Of a DNA stretch of 57,686 nt, positions 16,660 through 25,430 are shown piece by piece; within the stretch, counting starts at the first letter, position 1; every line of letters begins with the position of its first letter. Both the position numbers and the translations under genes were made by a program. The stretch is from assembly GCA_018820855.1 (NCBI GenBank), contig JAHJNL010000094.1:1-57686 (forward strand). Reading direction: 5' to 3'. The stretch is from Pseudomonadota bacterium. Its GTDB lineage: Bacteria; Desulfobacterota; Desulfobulbia; Desulfobulbales; Desulfocapsaceae. The notes under the pieces are model-generated. The model was given only the letters and a program-made list of their open reading frames with translations, made no database searches and was not told where the DNA came from.

Positions 16660-17272
16660 TTCCACGCGGAAGAGGCAATAAAAGCTTATGATGCAGACAG
16701 CGACGACCTGCTCAGCGAAAGCGAGATGATTACCATGATGGAATCAATCATTCATGGAAACGCTCAGCCCTCTATCTGATGAAGACTTAGCACCCCTCCT
16801 GCAACAGGCGCTTTCTGCCTATCAGAATAATCAGGATGATGACCAATTGAGTATTTTACTGGAACAATTGGGAGCACGACAAATGGTAGAGCCTCCCCCC
16901 GATCCCGCAGAAGAATTCAATGAACTTGACAGCAATGGCGATGGAGGATTGAACACATCGGAACTCGAGGCAATGTCTGCAGAAATTACATCAATGACAG
17001 GGCAATCCATCGATAGCGAAGAAGCGCTGACGACCTATGACATAAACGAGGGTGCACTTGTCAGAGATGAGGTGGATAGCATGATGTCAGATCTAAGAGC
17101 GAAACTCGGCCCTCCTCCCAACATGAAAGAAGGAGGAACCATGGCAGATGCTCTTACCGCATATCTGGAAGCAGGTGACGAGAACACCTTGGATACTCTT
17201 CTGGAAATTCTTGGAAATTACTCCAACAGCACTTCAGACGGTAACACAAAAGGAGTCGACATCGACGCCTGA
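16660..17272 (+). pseudogene. EF-hand protein broken by a frameshift
   Basis: Two overlapping frames together make one EF-hand protein. The first (to 16779) holds a calcium-loop-like AYDADSDDLLSESEM; the second (16754-17272) has ELDSNGDGGLNTSELEAMS, a good EF loop, and a degenerate one, TYDINEGALVRDEVDSMM. The second part continues with a PPP linker and a C-terminal LTAYLEAGDENTLDTLLEIL. A frameshift near 16750-16780 breaks the gene, and there is no convincing start. Secreted calcium-binding proteins of this type are often found near motility genes in this group; the role is unknown. Confidence 0.6.
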
Positions 17273-17391
17273 CCAGAAATAAGCAAATCGGCTCTAGACA
17301 ATCATGCCCTCGAATCTTTTTTTAGTGATATCTGAAAAAATCACCTACTGAGGTTTTACAATAACGCCCCGCGTATGAACAATCATTATCC

Positions 17392-17672
17392 GCCGCTATT
17401 GACGAAGCACAGGATAAGGCCAGAAAATAGAACAGGAGCTTGATCCGTTGTTTCAACAAGCCCGGGAACTCATCCAATCTCAGCAATTTATTGATCGTCT
17501 TTTTTTGATCGGGCGCATCCTCAAACTGATGGATTCCGCCCCCCCGAGAATTAAGACTATTATGACAATAAATCGCAACGAATTGAAAAAAATTGCGGGT
17601 GGCAGAACTGTCATGAAAAAGTATTACAGCACTCCAAACAATAAAGGCGGGTTTATCAATAGCTCGGGGTAA
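17392..17672 (+). pseudogene. Decayed paralogue of the FlgN/FliT-like gene
   Basis: The frame LSAAIDEAQDKARK aligns with SAAIDQAQDRAKK of the protein at 3984-4388. A one-base deletion near 17424-17429 (GAAAATAG against GAAGATAG-type context) then shifts the frame, after which homology resumes (QSQQFIDRLFLIGRILKLMD) and runs to the shared end GGFINSSG. The first 38 codons of the parent are missing. So this is a 5'-truncated, frameshifted copy; the final 74 codons could still be translated from an internal ATG at 17448 but have no ribosome-binding site. Confidence 0.75.
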
Positions 17673-17882
17673 GCAGCAGAACGTGTAAAGCCGGTAACAG
17701 CCAGATGTAGTTGTTCAGACCTGATCTGACAATTCCCAGTGCCAGTTAGCAGTCGAATCTGGCAGCTCAGGAAACATCTTAACCTCACATACCCGTCCTC
17801 CTGCTGACATTACCACCGGCACCCCCCCTAACGTACTGTTCTGTCAACATTAATTCAAAATGGGTATTTGTACCCATACAAA

Positions 17883-17905
17883 ACGTCAGGGGAATGTGAT
17901 ATAAT
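17883..17905 (+). promoter_or_regulatory. Promoter for the riboswitch transcript
   Basis: A consensus -10 TATAAT is at 17900-17905 with TGTGA before it. The -35 is weak (ACAAAA-type about 17 bases upstream). A transcript starting near 17912 would begin just before the riboswitch at 17918. Confidence 0.6.
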
Positions 17906-17917
17906 TCAACATTCAAT

Positions 17918-18012
17918 AAAGAAAAGAAAAGCCAAACTTGCCGTGAGGTAAGGACGGAACGTCACGGGTCTTATCCTCTTTTTTCTTCTACAGATAGCCG
18001 GACTCCCAAGAA
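17918..18012 (+). ncRNA. c-di-GMP-I (GEMM) riboswitch
   Basis: The sequence contains the conserved parts in order: GCCAAACTTGCCGTGAGG, with a TTGCC/GGTAA helix closed by the GNRA-type loop GTGA; GGACGGAACGTCACGGGTCT; a T-rich variable loop; and AGATAGCCGGACT. P3 pairs CGG-TCT with AGA-GCCG. This matches GEMM-I aptamers such as GCAAACC...GGGACGCAAAGCC...AGCCGGG. By eye the base equivalent to G20, which pairs with the ligand, is G, favouring c-di-GMP over cGAMP. It precedes the large secreted-protein gene by about 380 bases. Confidence 0.82.
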
Positions 18013-18395
18013 GTGTTTTTGTAGCTCATTTTTTGCAGGACAGGAATTCACATGTGCTCCCTGAAAGGAGGAAAGGTCGGAACACATCTTTTGTTATGGC
18101 TTGGTGCGGGCTTCGTTTCTTAACAAAAACAAACAAGGAGATAAAGTCATGCAAAAATGTGCTTTAGTGTAATTGCTACCCCCTTATTATATGAGAGAAA
18201 AACAATAATCATGGGATTGCGACGGCTATTGGGTAGAAAAAAACAACGGTTCACTACTCTGGCGAGCAAAGGGGGAACAATAAGAAATCAACAGGAAATC
18301 TTTTTGTTGCATGGCGATTCCTTGCAGACCCTACGCTCTTAAGTTCATAAAAAAACCTTTTGTATGTTCCGACAATTATAAGGGAGGAGAGTCCA
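18013..18395 (+). promoter_or_regulatory. Long leader with a 7-codon frame
   Basis: The leader between riboswitch and gene holds T-rich runs that may form the expression platform, a structured stretch near 18050-18090 (ATGTG...CACAT outer pairing, CTCC/GGAG inner) and, at 18149-18172, ATG-seven codons-TAA behind a strong AAGGAGAT site. The short frame may be a leader peptide or the start of a lost gene. Confidence 0.45.
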
Positions 18396-21300
18396 ATGAT
18401 GACACCTAAATTAACAGGTATTTTGTTCATTGCTTGCCTGCTCGTATCTTCAACGCTTTCTTTTGCAGCAAAGCCGATCCCGAATCCGGACGGAACCGGC
18501 ACCCTGACAGGTAAAGTCCTGATTGCCGGCACAAGAACCGCCATTGTCGGTGCAACAGTGACCGCTGTCGGCAACGAAACCTACACAGCAACAACTAATA
18601 GCACAGGGGTCTATACAATATTTCCGGTCGCCGGCGGCTACACCGTCACTGCCACCGCCGACGGCTACAACAACCAGACATTCTCAGCAACAGTCAGATC
18701 GGGAAAAAAAACAAACCTCAACTTTACCCTTTCTGAAGTCGTGTCGACCGCAGGTGTCCTTAATGGGACAGTGACTGACGCGACAAGCGGAAACCTGCTG
18801 AGCGACGTCCTGGTTGCAACCAACATTGGTGGTTACAGCACCCTGACAGTTGAGGGCCAATATTCTATGGTCGTTACGGCAGGGGATTACAGCCTGACTG
18901 CCTCTCTGGATGGCTATCAATCAGCGACAAAAGATACCGTGTCGGTTGCGCCGGATCAGATTACAACGACTAATTTTGCATTGAATGAACTCTCTGCTGG
19001 CCTGAGTATTACTGCGTTAACCGCTACTCCTGATTCCTTCAGGGAAGCCGACGCTACAACAATCTCACTGGTTGCTACAGTCGATGGAGCTCCTGACGAG
19101 TACATATGGGCACAAGTCTACGGTCCGAAAGTTGCTCTGACCGGTACAGGGACAACAGCAATCGCCGATGTTAGTAGCCTCGAGGTTGCCGCGGAGTGCG
19201 AACTGGTCTTCGAGCTGACTGTGGCAGAGGCTAGCGATACTGCATCAAAAACCGTGACAGTCCTGGTGCAACCAGCCGACATACTTCAATATCCTGGACC
19301 GAACGTCCAGATTGGCGGATCAACGACTGCCGTTGCCCGCTTCCAATACAACAGCGCCGAATGGTGCCTGTTCAATATTGGCACCACCCTCAAAGCGACC
19401 ACCGTCGGTATCAGCAAGGGAGCCGTTTACGACATCATCCTGCCAGGGATTGTTTATGATATTGAAATTTTCAATTACAGCGCGCAAACCTACGCCGTGG
19501 TAGCCATCGGTAGCGCAGGCGTCGCTGTTGTAAACATCTCGGATCCAGCCAATATGTCGCTTATCAGCGTAGCTCCGGTCAATTATTACTTCGACGGTGT
19601 AACCTATACCGAGGGCGGCGGTTCCATCCTCTACGACAATACTTTTGAAAGCAAGACCGGTCCCGTCGTTGCCCTGGCCAGCGATGGTACTGATCTCTAC
19701 CTCGGCGATAATGGTTTTGGCATCCACAAAACATCTCTGGCCAATCTCTTCGGCGATATTCGTGAAACGGATGGCACATTACTGATCGATCAGGAAGTTC
19801 TGACCGTCCAGTACGCAGGTGAGCATGCCTGGGGCGGCCCTATGTCACTGAAGTTCTACGGCGGCAAGCTGTTTGCCGGTCTGGGTGCTTTGGGTATGGG
19901 AATTTTTGATCCCGCAACCCTGGAACAAACCGGGCGCTATAACCTCTACACTGACGAAAGCCGCACGGAAGATTATTTCGGTGCCATGGCCCTGAGTCAG
20001 ACTGTGCATAGTGACCTTGCAGGAGATCTTTTCCTCGATGATTTCACCGGTATGCCTGACTATCGGCAGGTCAATTATGAAATCGGCATCATCATGCACG
20101 GCACAGAAGAAGGCGATACCCCCTGGGCCGACTTTGAACGCGAAGGTAAATGGTATTATGAGGCGGTTGATGTGGATGTTGCCCAACAAGGAGACCGTAC
20201 AATCGCATATATTGCCTACTCCCTCGGCGGAGTCATCGCAGTCGACATTACCGACTTCGAAACAGCGACGGCGACAAACTTCCTGACCGCTCCCTACCTA
20301 GGCTATTTTGTTGCTGTGCCGGCTAACGGCCCCTACGATACCGGTTCCGCACCATCCAGCTTGTTGCCTTATGAGGGGGCCGGCATGTTAAAAGAATCCG
20401 GTGTCTTGAGTGTCAACGTCTTGGATGATCGCCTTTATCTGACGGACCACTTTGCAGGCTTGGTTATCCTCAACAGCGCGGGTGCACCGGAGAACTGGCA
20501 CGGCGTTGCGCCTCCGTACAATAACGACACAGATGGGATCCCGGACAATAATGTTCCGGAGTTCGAAGACGTGACTTCATACGACATGTCACCTTGGGAC
20601 CCGAGCGACAACGAATCCCTGCAATGGGCCTATTATCAAACACCATGTGAACTGGCAACCCGTGAATTGAATGGCCACGGCTATGGATTGGCTCTGATGG
20701 ATGAAATTCTTCTGTCAGCGACAGGACAAATTGACATTCTCGAATGTTCCACCGCCGGTGGCCTCGTTTTTGTTAATGTCGTCGATATTGAGGCCCCCTT
20801 GATGGATGATCGCTTCGAAATTACGGTTCACTTCCCGTCAACCGATGAGATAGGGGCCGCTCCAGATGGTTCTGCCACCGCCACTATCTCGCTTGGCCAC
20901 ACCGACGGCATTGCTGCAACCGAGAATTACATCTATGTCTCTGATGGCCCACACGGCATCACTGCCTGGAAGATTACCGATGACGAGGGTTACCCGACAG
21001 ATGAAGTTCACGTTGTCGCCAACACCCTTCAGGACGAATATCCCATTGATGTCGGTGGAGAATTGATCTACCCGGCGTCGCACACGGTGCGTAACGTCAT
21101 CGATCCGAATGGCCAGTTCACATGGGCACTCTGTGTCGGAAATGGTATGCGTCGCATACCTATTGCTGACGTCGAAGCAGGGCTTGGCGAGGTTGGCATG
21201 CCGCTATTGATGAAACTCCATAGCGAAGACAGTTTTGAGCACAACGCTGATTGGGGTGTGGTCAAAATGTTCAACTATCAGGATCAGGCTTATGATGTTG

Positions 21301-22070
21301 AGTTTTTCGGCAACTATGCTTATGTCGCTGATGGTACCAATGGACTAACCATCTACGACACCACCAAAGACCCGACCGATGCTCATAGCGGTTTCTTTGT
21401 AGGGAATATCGGCAACAAAAAGGGCAACAAAAAGGGTAACCCACTGCTCGGCACCGTCTCGGGCATTGAACTCTGGACAGATCCAACGGGAAAACGATAT
21501 GCGATTCTTGCGTGTGGTCCTTATGGTGTCGGTGTGGTTGATATTACTGATATCAATAACATGCAGATCGTCAAGGTCTTTGAACCAATTAAGTATGAAA
21601 ACGGCGATCTTGGCTCGGCTGACGGCCAGGCCATTGACGTTGAAGTTGTCGGTAACAATGCCTACTTCGGCTACGACAGCTTTGGCCTCGTTGCCTACAG
21701 CATGGCTGATCTGGTTGACCCGTTACCGGACGGGGTCGATCCGACTGAATTGTTCAAAAAAGAAGCTGACGGTGCGGTGGTCTACGACTATCGCCCGGAA
21801 TTCCTCGGCAAGTTTAAGCTGCAAGAAGTTGAAGGCTATGAAAATGTCGACGGCGGCAGCGTGAAGATGGCTTACACCCAGCAATCTGGAAATCTCTACT
21901 TCTACACAGCATTCGGCCATTACGGTGTAGTGAAAATCGATTACACCGATGCGGCAGCTCCAGTATTCTTGGATGCGGTTCCGACGGCGTCAGAATGTGT
22001 CGATGTTGAAATCTCCAACGGTCGCCTCTATGTCGGCGATCACGCTGGAGGCTTGGTTCTTTTTAAATAG
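18396..22070 (+). CDS. Large secreted protein: carboxypeptidase-regulatory-like domains plus LVIVD-type propeller
   Basis: A 1224-residue protein. A signal peptide (MTPKLTGILFIACLLVSSTL, cut after SFAA) is followed by two CarboxypepD-regulatory-like beta domains (GTLTGKVLIAGTRTAIVGAT about 25-100; GVLNGTVTDATSGNLLSDV about 108-185), an Ig-like region (about 190-285), then a long array of LVIVD-like blades, for example YVADGTNGLTIYD, YLTDHFAGLVIL, YVSDGPHGITAW and the last, YVGDHAGGLVLF. Such repeats build beta-propellers on surface or extracellular proteins and serve binding or adhesion. GGGAGGAG precedes the ATG at 18396. A short NKKG repeat (21416-21441) looks like a replication slip. Expression is probably set by the c-di-GMP riboswitch upstream. 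No transmembrane anchor or sorting tail is seen; the protein ends VLFK. Confidence 0.85.
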   Translation: MMTPKLTGILFIACLLVSSTLSFAAKPIPNPDGTGTLTGKVLIAGTRTAIVGATVTAVGNETYTATTNSTGVYTIFPVAGGYTVTATADGYNNQTFSATVRSGKKTNLNFTLSEVVSTAGVLNGTVTDATSGNLLSDVLVATNIGGYSTLTVEGQYSMVVTAGDYSLTASLDGYQSATKDTVSVAPDQITTTNFALNELSAGLSITALTATPDSFREADATTISLVATVDGAPDEYIWAQVYGPKVALTGTGTTAIADVSSLEVAAECELVFELTVAEASDTASKTVTVLVQPADILQYPGPNVQIGGSTTAVARFQYNSAEWCLFNIGTTLKATTVGISKGAVYDIILPGIVYDIEIFNYSAQTYAVVAIGSAGVAVVNISDPANMSLISVAPVNYYFDGVTYTEGGGSILYDNTFESKTGPVVALASDGTDLYLGDNGFGIHKTSLANLFGDIRETDGTLLIDQEVLTVQYAGEHAWGGPMSLKFYGGKLFAGLGALGMGIFDPATLEQTGRYNLYTDESRTEDYFGAMALSQTVHSDLAGDLFLDDFTGMPDYRQVNYEIGIIMHGTEEGDTPWADFEREGKWYYEAVDVDVAQQGDRTIAYIAYSLGGVIAVDITDFETATATNFLTAPYLGYFVAVPANGPYDTGSAPSSLLPYEGAGMLKESGVLSVNVLDDRLYLTDHFAGLVILNSAGAPENWHGVAPPYNNDTDGIPDNNVPEFEDVTSYDMSPWDPSDNESLQWAYYQTPCELATRELNGHGYGLALMDEILLSATGQIDILECSTAGGLVFVNVVDIEAPLMDDRFEITVHFPSTDEIGAAPDGSATATISLGHTDGIAATENYIYVSDGPHGITAWKITDDEGYPTDEVHVVANTLQDEYPIDVGGELIYPASHTVRNVIDPNGQFTWALCVGNGMRRIPIADVEAGLGEVGMPLLMKLHSEDSFEHNADWGVVKMFNYQDQAYDVEFFGNYAYVADGTNGLTIYDTTKDPTDAHSGFFVGNIGNKKGNKKGNPLLGTVSGIELWTDPTGKRYAILACGPYGVGVVDITDINNMQIVKVFEPIKYENGDLGSADGQAIDVEVVGNNAYFGYDSFGLVAYSMADLVDPLPDGVDPTELFKKEADGAVVYDYRPEFLGKFKLQEVEGYENVDGGSVKMAYTQQSGNLYFYTAFGHYGVVKIDYTDAAAPVFLDAVPTASECVDVEISNGRLYVGDHAGGLVLFK

Positions 22071-22131
22071 CTGAAGATAAATTGCGGGGTTGTTGAACAA
22101 CTTGCCCCAGACCTCGAAAGGTAGTAAAATC

Positions 22132-22193
22132 CCGCCATAACAAAAACAAGGGCTTAGCCATTCCTGGCTAAGCCCTTGTTTTTGTTATGGCGG
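22132..22193. terminator. Perfect 29-bp inverted repeat with TTCC loop
   Basis: Left arm 22132-22160 and right arm 22165-22193 are exact complements, starting CCGCCATAACAAAAACAAGG. It lies 60 bases after the stop of the large secreted protein. The inner part (CAAGGGCTTAGCCA, then TTTTTG) is a strong bidirectional terminator; the outer arms are far longer than termination needs. Confidence 0.85.
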
Positions 22194-22247
22194 TGGAAAT
22201 TGAGCTTCGAACTCCTGGCGGCAAGCTCCTCAACAGATTACTAATCA

Positions 22248-22289
22248 TGTAGCCCAATTTGTTGGACACGGAGTTAAGCCACTTTTTTC
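22248..22289 (+). mobile_element. Terminal fragment of an IS3-family element
   Basis: TGTAGCCCAATTTGTTGGAC followed by ACGGAGTTAAGCCAC resembles an IS3-family end and shares TGGACACGRAGTTAAGYCAC with the element at the left edge of the window. It stops abruptly where the fliD copy begins (22290). The body of the element is missing, so a deletion joined its inner sequence to fliD. Confidence 0.6.
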
Positions 22290-22411
22290 GATTCCAGATA
22301 CTCCTGTTTATTCTCCATGCTGGTGATAGGGGTACATTCAATCTCCATGATGAAGTCAAGAATCGAGGCTGTATCGACCCCGCTCGCCAAACCTGAAAAT
22401 GTTACTGACAT
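22290..22411 (-). pseudogene. fliD: fliD 5' fragment (first 40 codons)
   Basis: Translation gives MSVTFSGLASGVDTASILDF, then IMEIECTPITSMENKQEYLESK, almost the same as the intact fliD at 14855-16138, then runs into the IS fragment and stops. The upstream region is duplicated as well. This is a partial copy of fliD and cannot make a cap protein. Confidence 0.88.
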
Positions 22412-22590
22412 GGCGCACCTCTCTCTACTGATGTTTATGTTATTAGATCTTAAGAATAGACTCCCTCTTCATTCACATCGCCGCAGATCACATAACATAT
22501 TACAGCAATACAGCAACATCAGTGGTATTTGTGTAACACACCGGTAATATCGTATTGCCCGTGTAACAACAGGTAACAAAAAAGCAGCCA
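22412..22590 (-). repeat. Copy of the fliD upstream region
   Basis: Homologous to 16139-16315. On the minus strand TACCTGTTGTTACA (22562-22575) matches the RstA box TACATNTNGTTACA at 11 of 12 fixed positions, with GTTAC words 10 bp apart. A further TGTTACAC lies at 22533-22540. Confidence 0.75.
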
Positions 22591-22790
22591 TCAGCAGAAT
22601 ACAGAGAATATTTGACAGGAGAAAAGAGCGAACTCCCGGGTTACGTCACTGACAAAACAGACCCGCTCAGTTTATTTTTCAACGTATATCAGCTATACTG
22701 TATGCACACGCCTACGCTGCAATAATCAGGAGATGTTCTTCCGGTTTCGAGTCAACTCAAACCGAAATATCAGAAAATTGGAGATAACCG

Positions 22791-23522
22791 ATGCGAACCA
22801 GATTCCTTCTTATTCCCATACTGCTTATTCTTTCATCTTCCCATTTCCTATCAGCAGCTGCCTACCAACCCTGGTCTGAAAGTGTTTTCATACATATCAA
22901 CAAGGAGTTTGGCCCTGAGGCTGAAAAACGTGTGCGCGACCTCCACGATATTGTAGTCAAAAACCAGAATAAATCAGTTGACGAAAAGCTGCTCCTTGTC
23001 AACGACACCATAAACAAGCTTCCATGGATTGCCGACAAAGAGCATTGGCAGCAGACGGATTACTGGGCTACCCCAATGGAAACACTGGCAACATTTGGTG
23101 GTGATTGTGAAGACATAGCCATTGCCAAATGGGTGATGCTCAGACATTTGGGCGTACCGAAAGAGAATCTTCGACTGGCCTATGTCAAGGTCAAGGCAAC
23201 TGGCGAAAACCACATGATTCTGGCCTATGTCGAGAGAATTGATCTGCCCAGGGAGCAGAGACTGGAAACGACATGGATACTGGACAACATTGACAAGAGA
23301 TTACTGACAGCTACGGAACGAACGGACTTGCTGACCATTTATGCAACAGATGCCGATGGCAACATGGTGGTTTTCAAGGACTCCGATGGAGAGCTCTCAA
23401 TTTTGAGCGTCCGGGAAAAGACCAAGATGCAAAAGCTTGAAGAGATAAAAAAGAAAATAGATGAGAATACTGCCTTTGTTCAGAAGCTTAATGCTGAACA
23501 GTCGGCGCATTCTGCTGAGTAG
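22791..23522 (+). CDS. LapG-like transglutaminase-type cysteine protease
   Basis: A 243-residue exported protein (signal peptide about 1-24) of the BTLCP/DUF920 family. The catalytic triad is visible: Cys106 in FGGDCEDIA, His141 in TGENHMILAY and Asp165 in WILDN. In Pseudomonas, LapG is a calcium-dependent periplasmic protease that releases the adhesin LapA when c-di-GMP is low and LapD lets it go. No LapD or LapA gene is in the window. The C-terminal helix (EKTKMQKLEEIKKKIDE, about 205-240) is extra compared with LapG. AATTGGAGATAACC precedes the start. Confidence 0.85.
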   Translation: MRTRFLLIPILLILSSSHFLSAAAYQPWSESVFIHINKEFGPEAEKRVRDLHDIVVKNQNKSVDEKLLLVNDTINKLPWIADKEHWQQTDYWATPMETLATFGGDCEDIAIAKWVMLRHLGVPKENLRLAYVKVKATGENHMILAYVERIDLPREQRLETTWILDNIDKRLLTATERTDLLTIYATDADGNMVVFKDSDGELSILSVREKTKMQKLEEIKKKIDENTAFVQKLNAEQSAHSAE

Positions 23523-24500
23523 CATTCCCCTTTTTTTCAACAAGCTGAAGACAGGGTGCCGAACACTCCACCTGTTGCAACCCTGGCCTCCAGATCAGTA
23601 AGACTGCCTTGAACGGAGAGTCAACAATAACGCCATCGACCATAGCCACATTGAGCTGTATATCTTTTATTTTTTTACCAGCCATGACCAGTTCTTTCAG
23701 GTCAAGATCAAGGGTCAAATTACTGCGGGCTAAGGTTTCGGAAAAAAGGATGCCATCCCGGTTGATTGTTGTTTTTTTGTCTTCTGTTGTCTTTTTTCTC
23801 TCTTCTCTTCCGACCCGCTGATAAAACCCTTCAGCGCATCAAGACCTAGACTGTCACCCCGTATCTTGAGAAAATAATGAGGCTTCGCTGAAGCATCTGA
23901 CTGCCTGCCTGTATTTTCTTAAAATCAGCCTGCAGTTCCTCCCCGGACAGGATCATCTTTCCCTGGAGGGCAAATGAATTATTTTTTGAAGCACGGAAAC
24001 CAAAGAGTGAGACAAGATCGTCAAAATGCGTGCCGAAAAGGGAAACATCAGCCATCACTCGCGGTTCTGTGCTCAGATTGACCAGCAAACCGCCAACAGA
24101 AGAGGAAAACTTTTACGTCCCATGCGCACAGAAAATGGCCACTCAGCATCAGGAGAAGTCAGGTCGGCAAGTGGTCCGTAAGTTCTCCCTATACTTCCTT
24201 GCCATCCAGCAAGGCTTCAAATTCAAATGGTCCTGGCTTAGCGTAGCTGAACCCACCCATACCCCTCTTTCAAGCTGCATGACAATCTGCTGTTCCGAAC
24301 CGGTCATTGCCATCGTGACAGTAATGCCAGCCAGATTGATGACACCAGTCTGATTCAAGGTAACGGGCATAACCTCCATGTGAGAATTTTTACTCTTTTC
24401 CTGCGAAACTTCTTTTTCATTTCCAGGGAGGATATCAAGGCGTATCCCGTGTACTGTATAATACCATCCAGGTTAATCTCCCCGGATAAAAGAGCCCAAA
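23519..24500 (-). pseudogene. Fragmented AsmA-family gene
   Basis: Pieces of one AsmA-like protein lie in different frames: GVINLAGITVTMAMTGSEQQ, then GPLADLTSPDAEWPFSVRMG, then ADVSLFGTHFDDLVSLFGF and FALQGKMILSGEELQADF, then LTLDLDLKELVMAGKKIKD and IQLNVAMVDGVIVDS. AsmA proteins are large, inner-membrane-anchored and help lipid transport to the outer membrane. The N-terminal anchor is missing, there are at least two frameshifts, and the 3' end overlaps the end of the LapG-like gene. It is not functional. Confidence 0.7.
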
Positions 24501-24558
24501 GATGAGCGTTATAATATACCGATGGTCATGGCATTAATCAAAGTAAACTTTGATCATA

Positions 24559-24578
24559 AAAATCAATGAGTTGATTTT
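24559..24578 (-). terminator. AT-rich stem-loop after the response regulator gene
   Basis: AAAATCAA (24559-24566) and its complement TTGATTTT (24571-24578) with the loop TGAG, about 110 bases after the stop; on the minus strand a short T-run follows. Weak evidence. Confidence 0.4.
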
Positions 24579-24687
24579 GCTCAACCCAGACAGTTGAGGC
24601 CTGCCCCTATCACTTTTTGCTGTTAAAAAATGACGTTATCAAATCCAAAGAAGCCTACGCCAAACATTTCATCCTACCTCACTTTCC

Positions 24688-25416
24688 CTATTCATGATCA
24701 AAGATATATCCCAGGGAACGCCGGCTTTTGAAATAATTCGGATTTTTGGCATCCTCCTCAAAATACCGTCGAAGACGCACAATATAATTATCCACCGTGC
24801 GGGTTGATGTTCCCTTGCTGTAGCCCCAGCCAATCTCCAACAATTTACTCCGTGACAGCGGTTTTCCTTTGTTGACAATAAAGAGTTTGAGTAATTTGAT
24901 TTCTTGTTCGGTGAGTTGAATGGTGCCACTCCGGCATTGGGCCAGGCCGGTTGAAAAATCAATCTTATTCGCTCCAAAGGTATAGGGTTCCTGGTCAGCC
25001 GAAGCCCCTGCCAGAAACTCATCCTGTTCCTGCTGCCACTGATCACGGGTCAGCAGACGTTTGATCCGCAGCAAAAATTCTTCGAGATTAAAGGGCTTAG
25101 TCATATAATCATCCACTCCATCGACAAACCCGGCAATCTTATCAGACGAATCACCTTTGGCCGACAAAATCAGGATGGGAAGCCGTTCATCCTCAAGACG
25201 TATATTTTTAAGAACCTCCATACCGTTTATGCCGGGCAGCATCAAATCGAGGACAACCAAATGGGGACACCACTCTTTCCATGCCTTCAGGCCTTGAATA
25301 CCGTTTTCAGCAACCTTTACCTCATACTCCTCCAAGGTCAGATTCAAGGCTAATCCTTCGGCAATATGGGCATCATCTTCAATGAGTAAAATTCGTTTCC
25401 TACTTACTGCATCCAC
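24688..25416 (-). CDS. OmpR-family response regulator
   Basis: A 242-residue regulator with a complete receiver (acidic LIEDDAHI, phospho-acceptor Asp57 in VVLDLMLPGING, Ser in ILSAKGDSSDK, Lys in YMTKPFNLEE) and a winged helix (LTEQEIKLLKLFIVNKG, then TRTVDNYIVRLRRYFE and RSRRSLGY-type end). It starts at GTG with AAGGGA upstream. The cognate kinase is immediately upstream (87-base gap holding a TGTTACAA direct repeat). Confidence 0.9.
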   Translation of the reverse strand: MDAVSRKRILLIEDDAHIAEGLALNLTLEEYEVKVAENGIQGLKAWKEWCPHLVVLDLMLPGINGMEVLKNIRLEDERLPILILSAKGDSSDKIAGFVDGVDDYMTKPFNLEEFLLRIKRLLTRDQWQQEQDEFLAGASADQEPYTFGANKIDFSTGLAQCRSGTIQLTEQEIKLLKLFIVNKGKPLSRSKLLEIGWGYSKGTSTRTVDNYIVRLRRYFEEDAKNPNYFKSRRSLGYIFDHE

Positions 25417-25430
25417 GTGGTTCCCTTTAT

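Noticed and set aside
16582-16779. The first EF-hand frame as a separate 65-residue gene
   Set aside because: Its start region has no conserved sequence, and its EF-hand continues the pattern of the next frame. It is better explained as part of one frameshifted gene.
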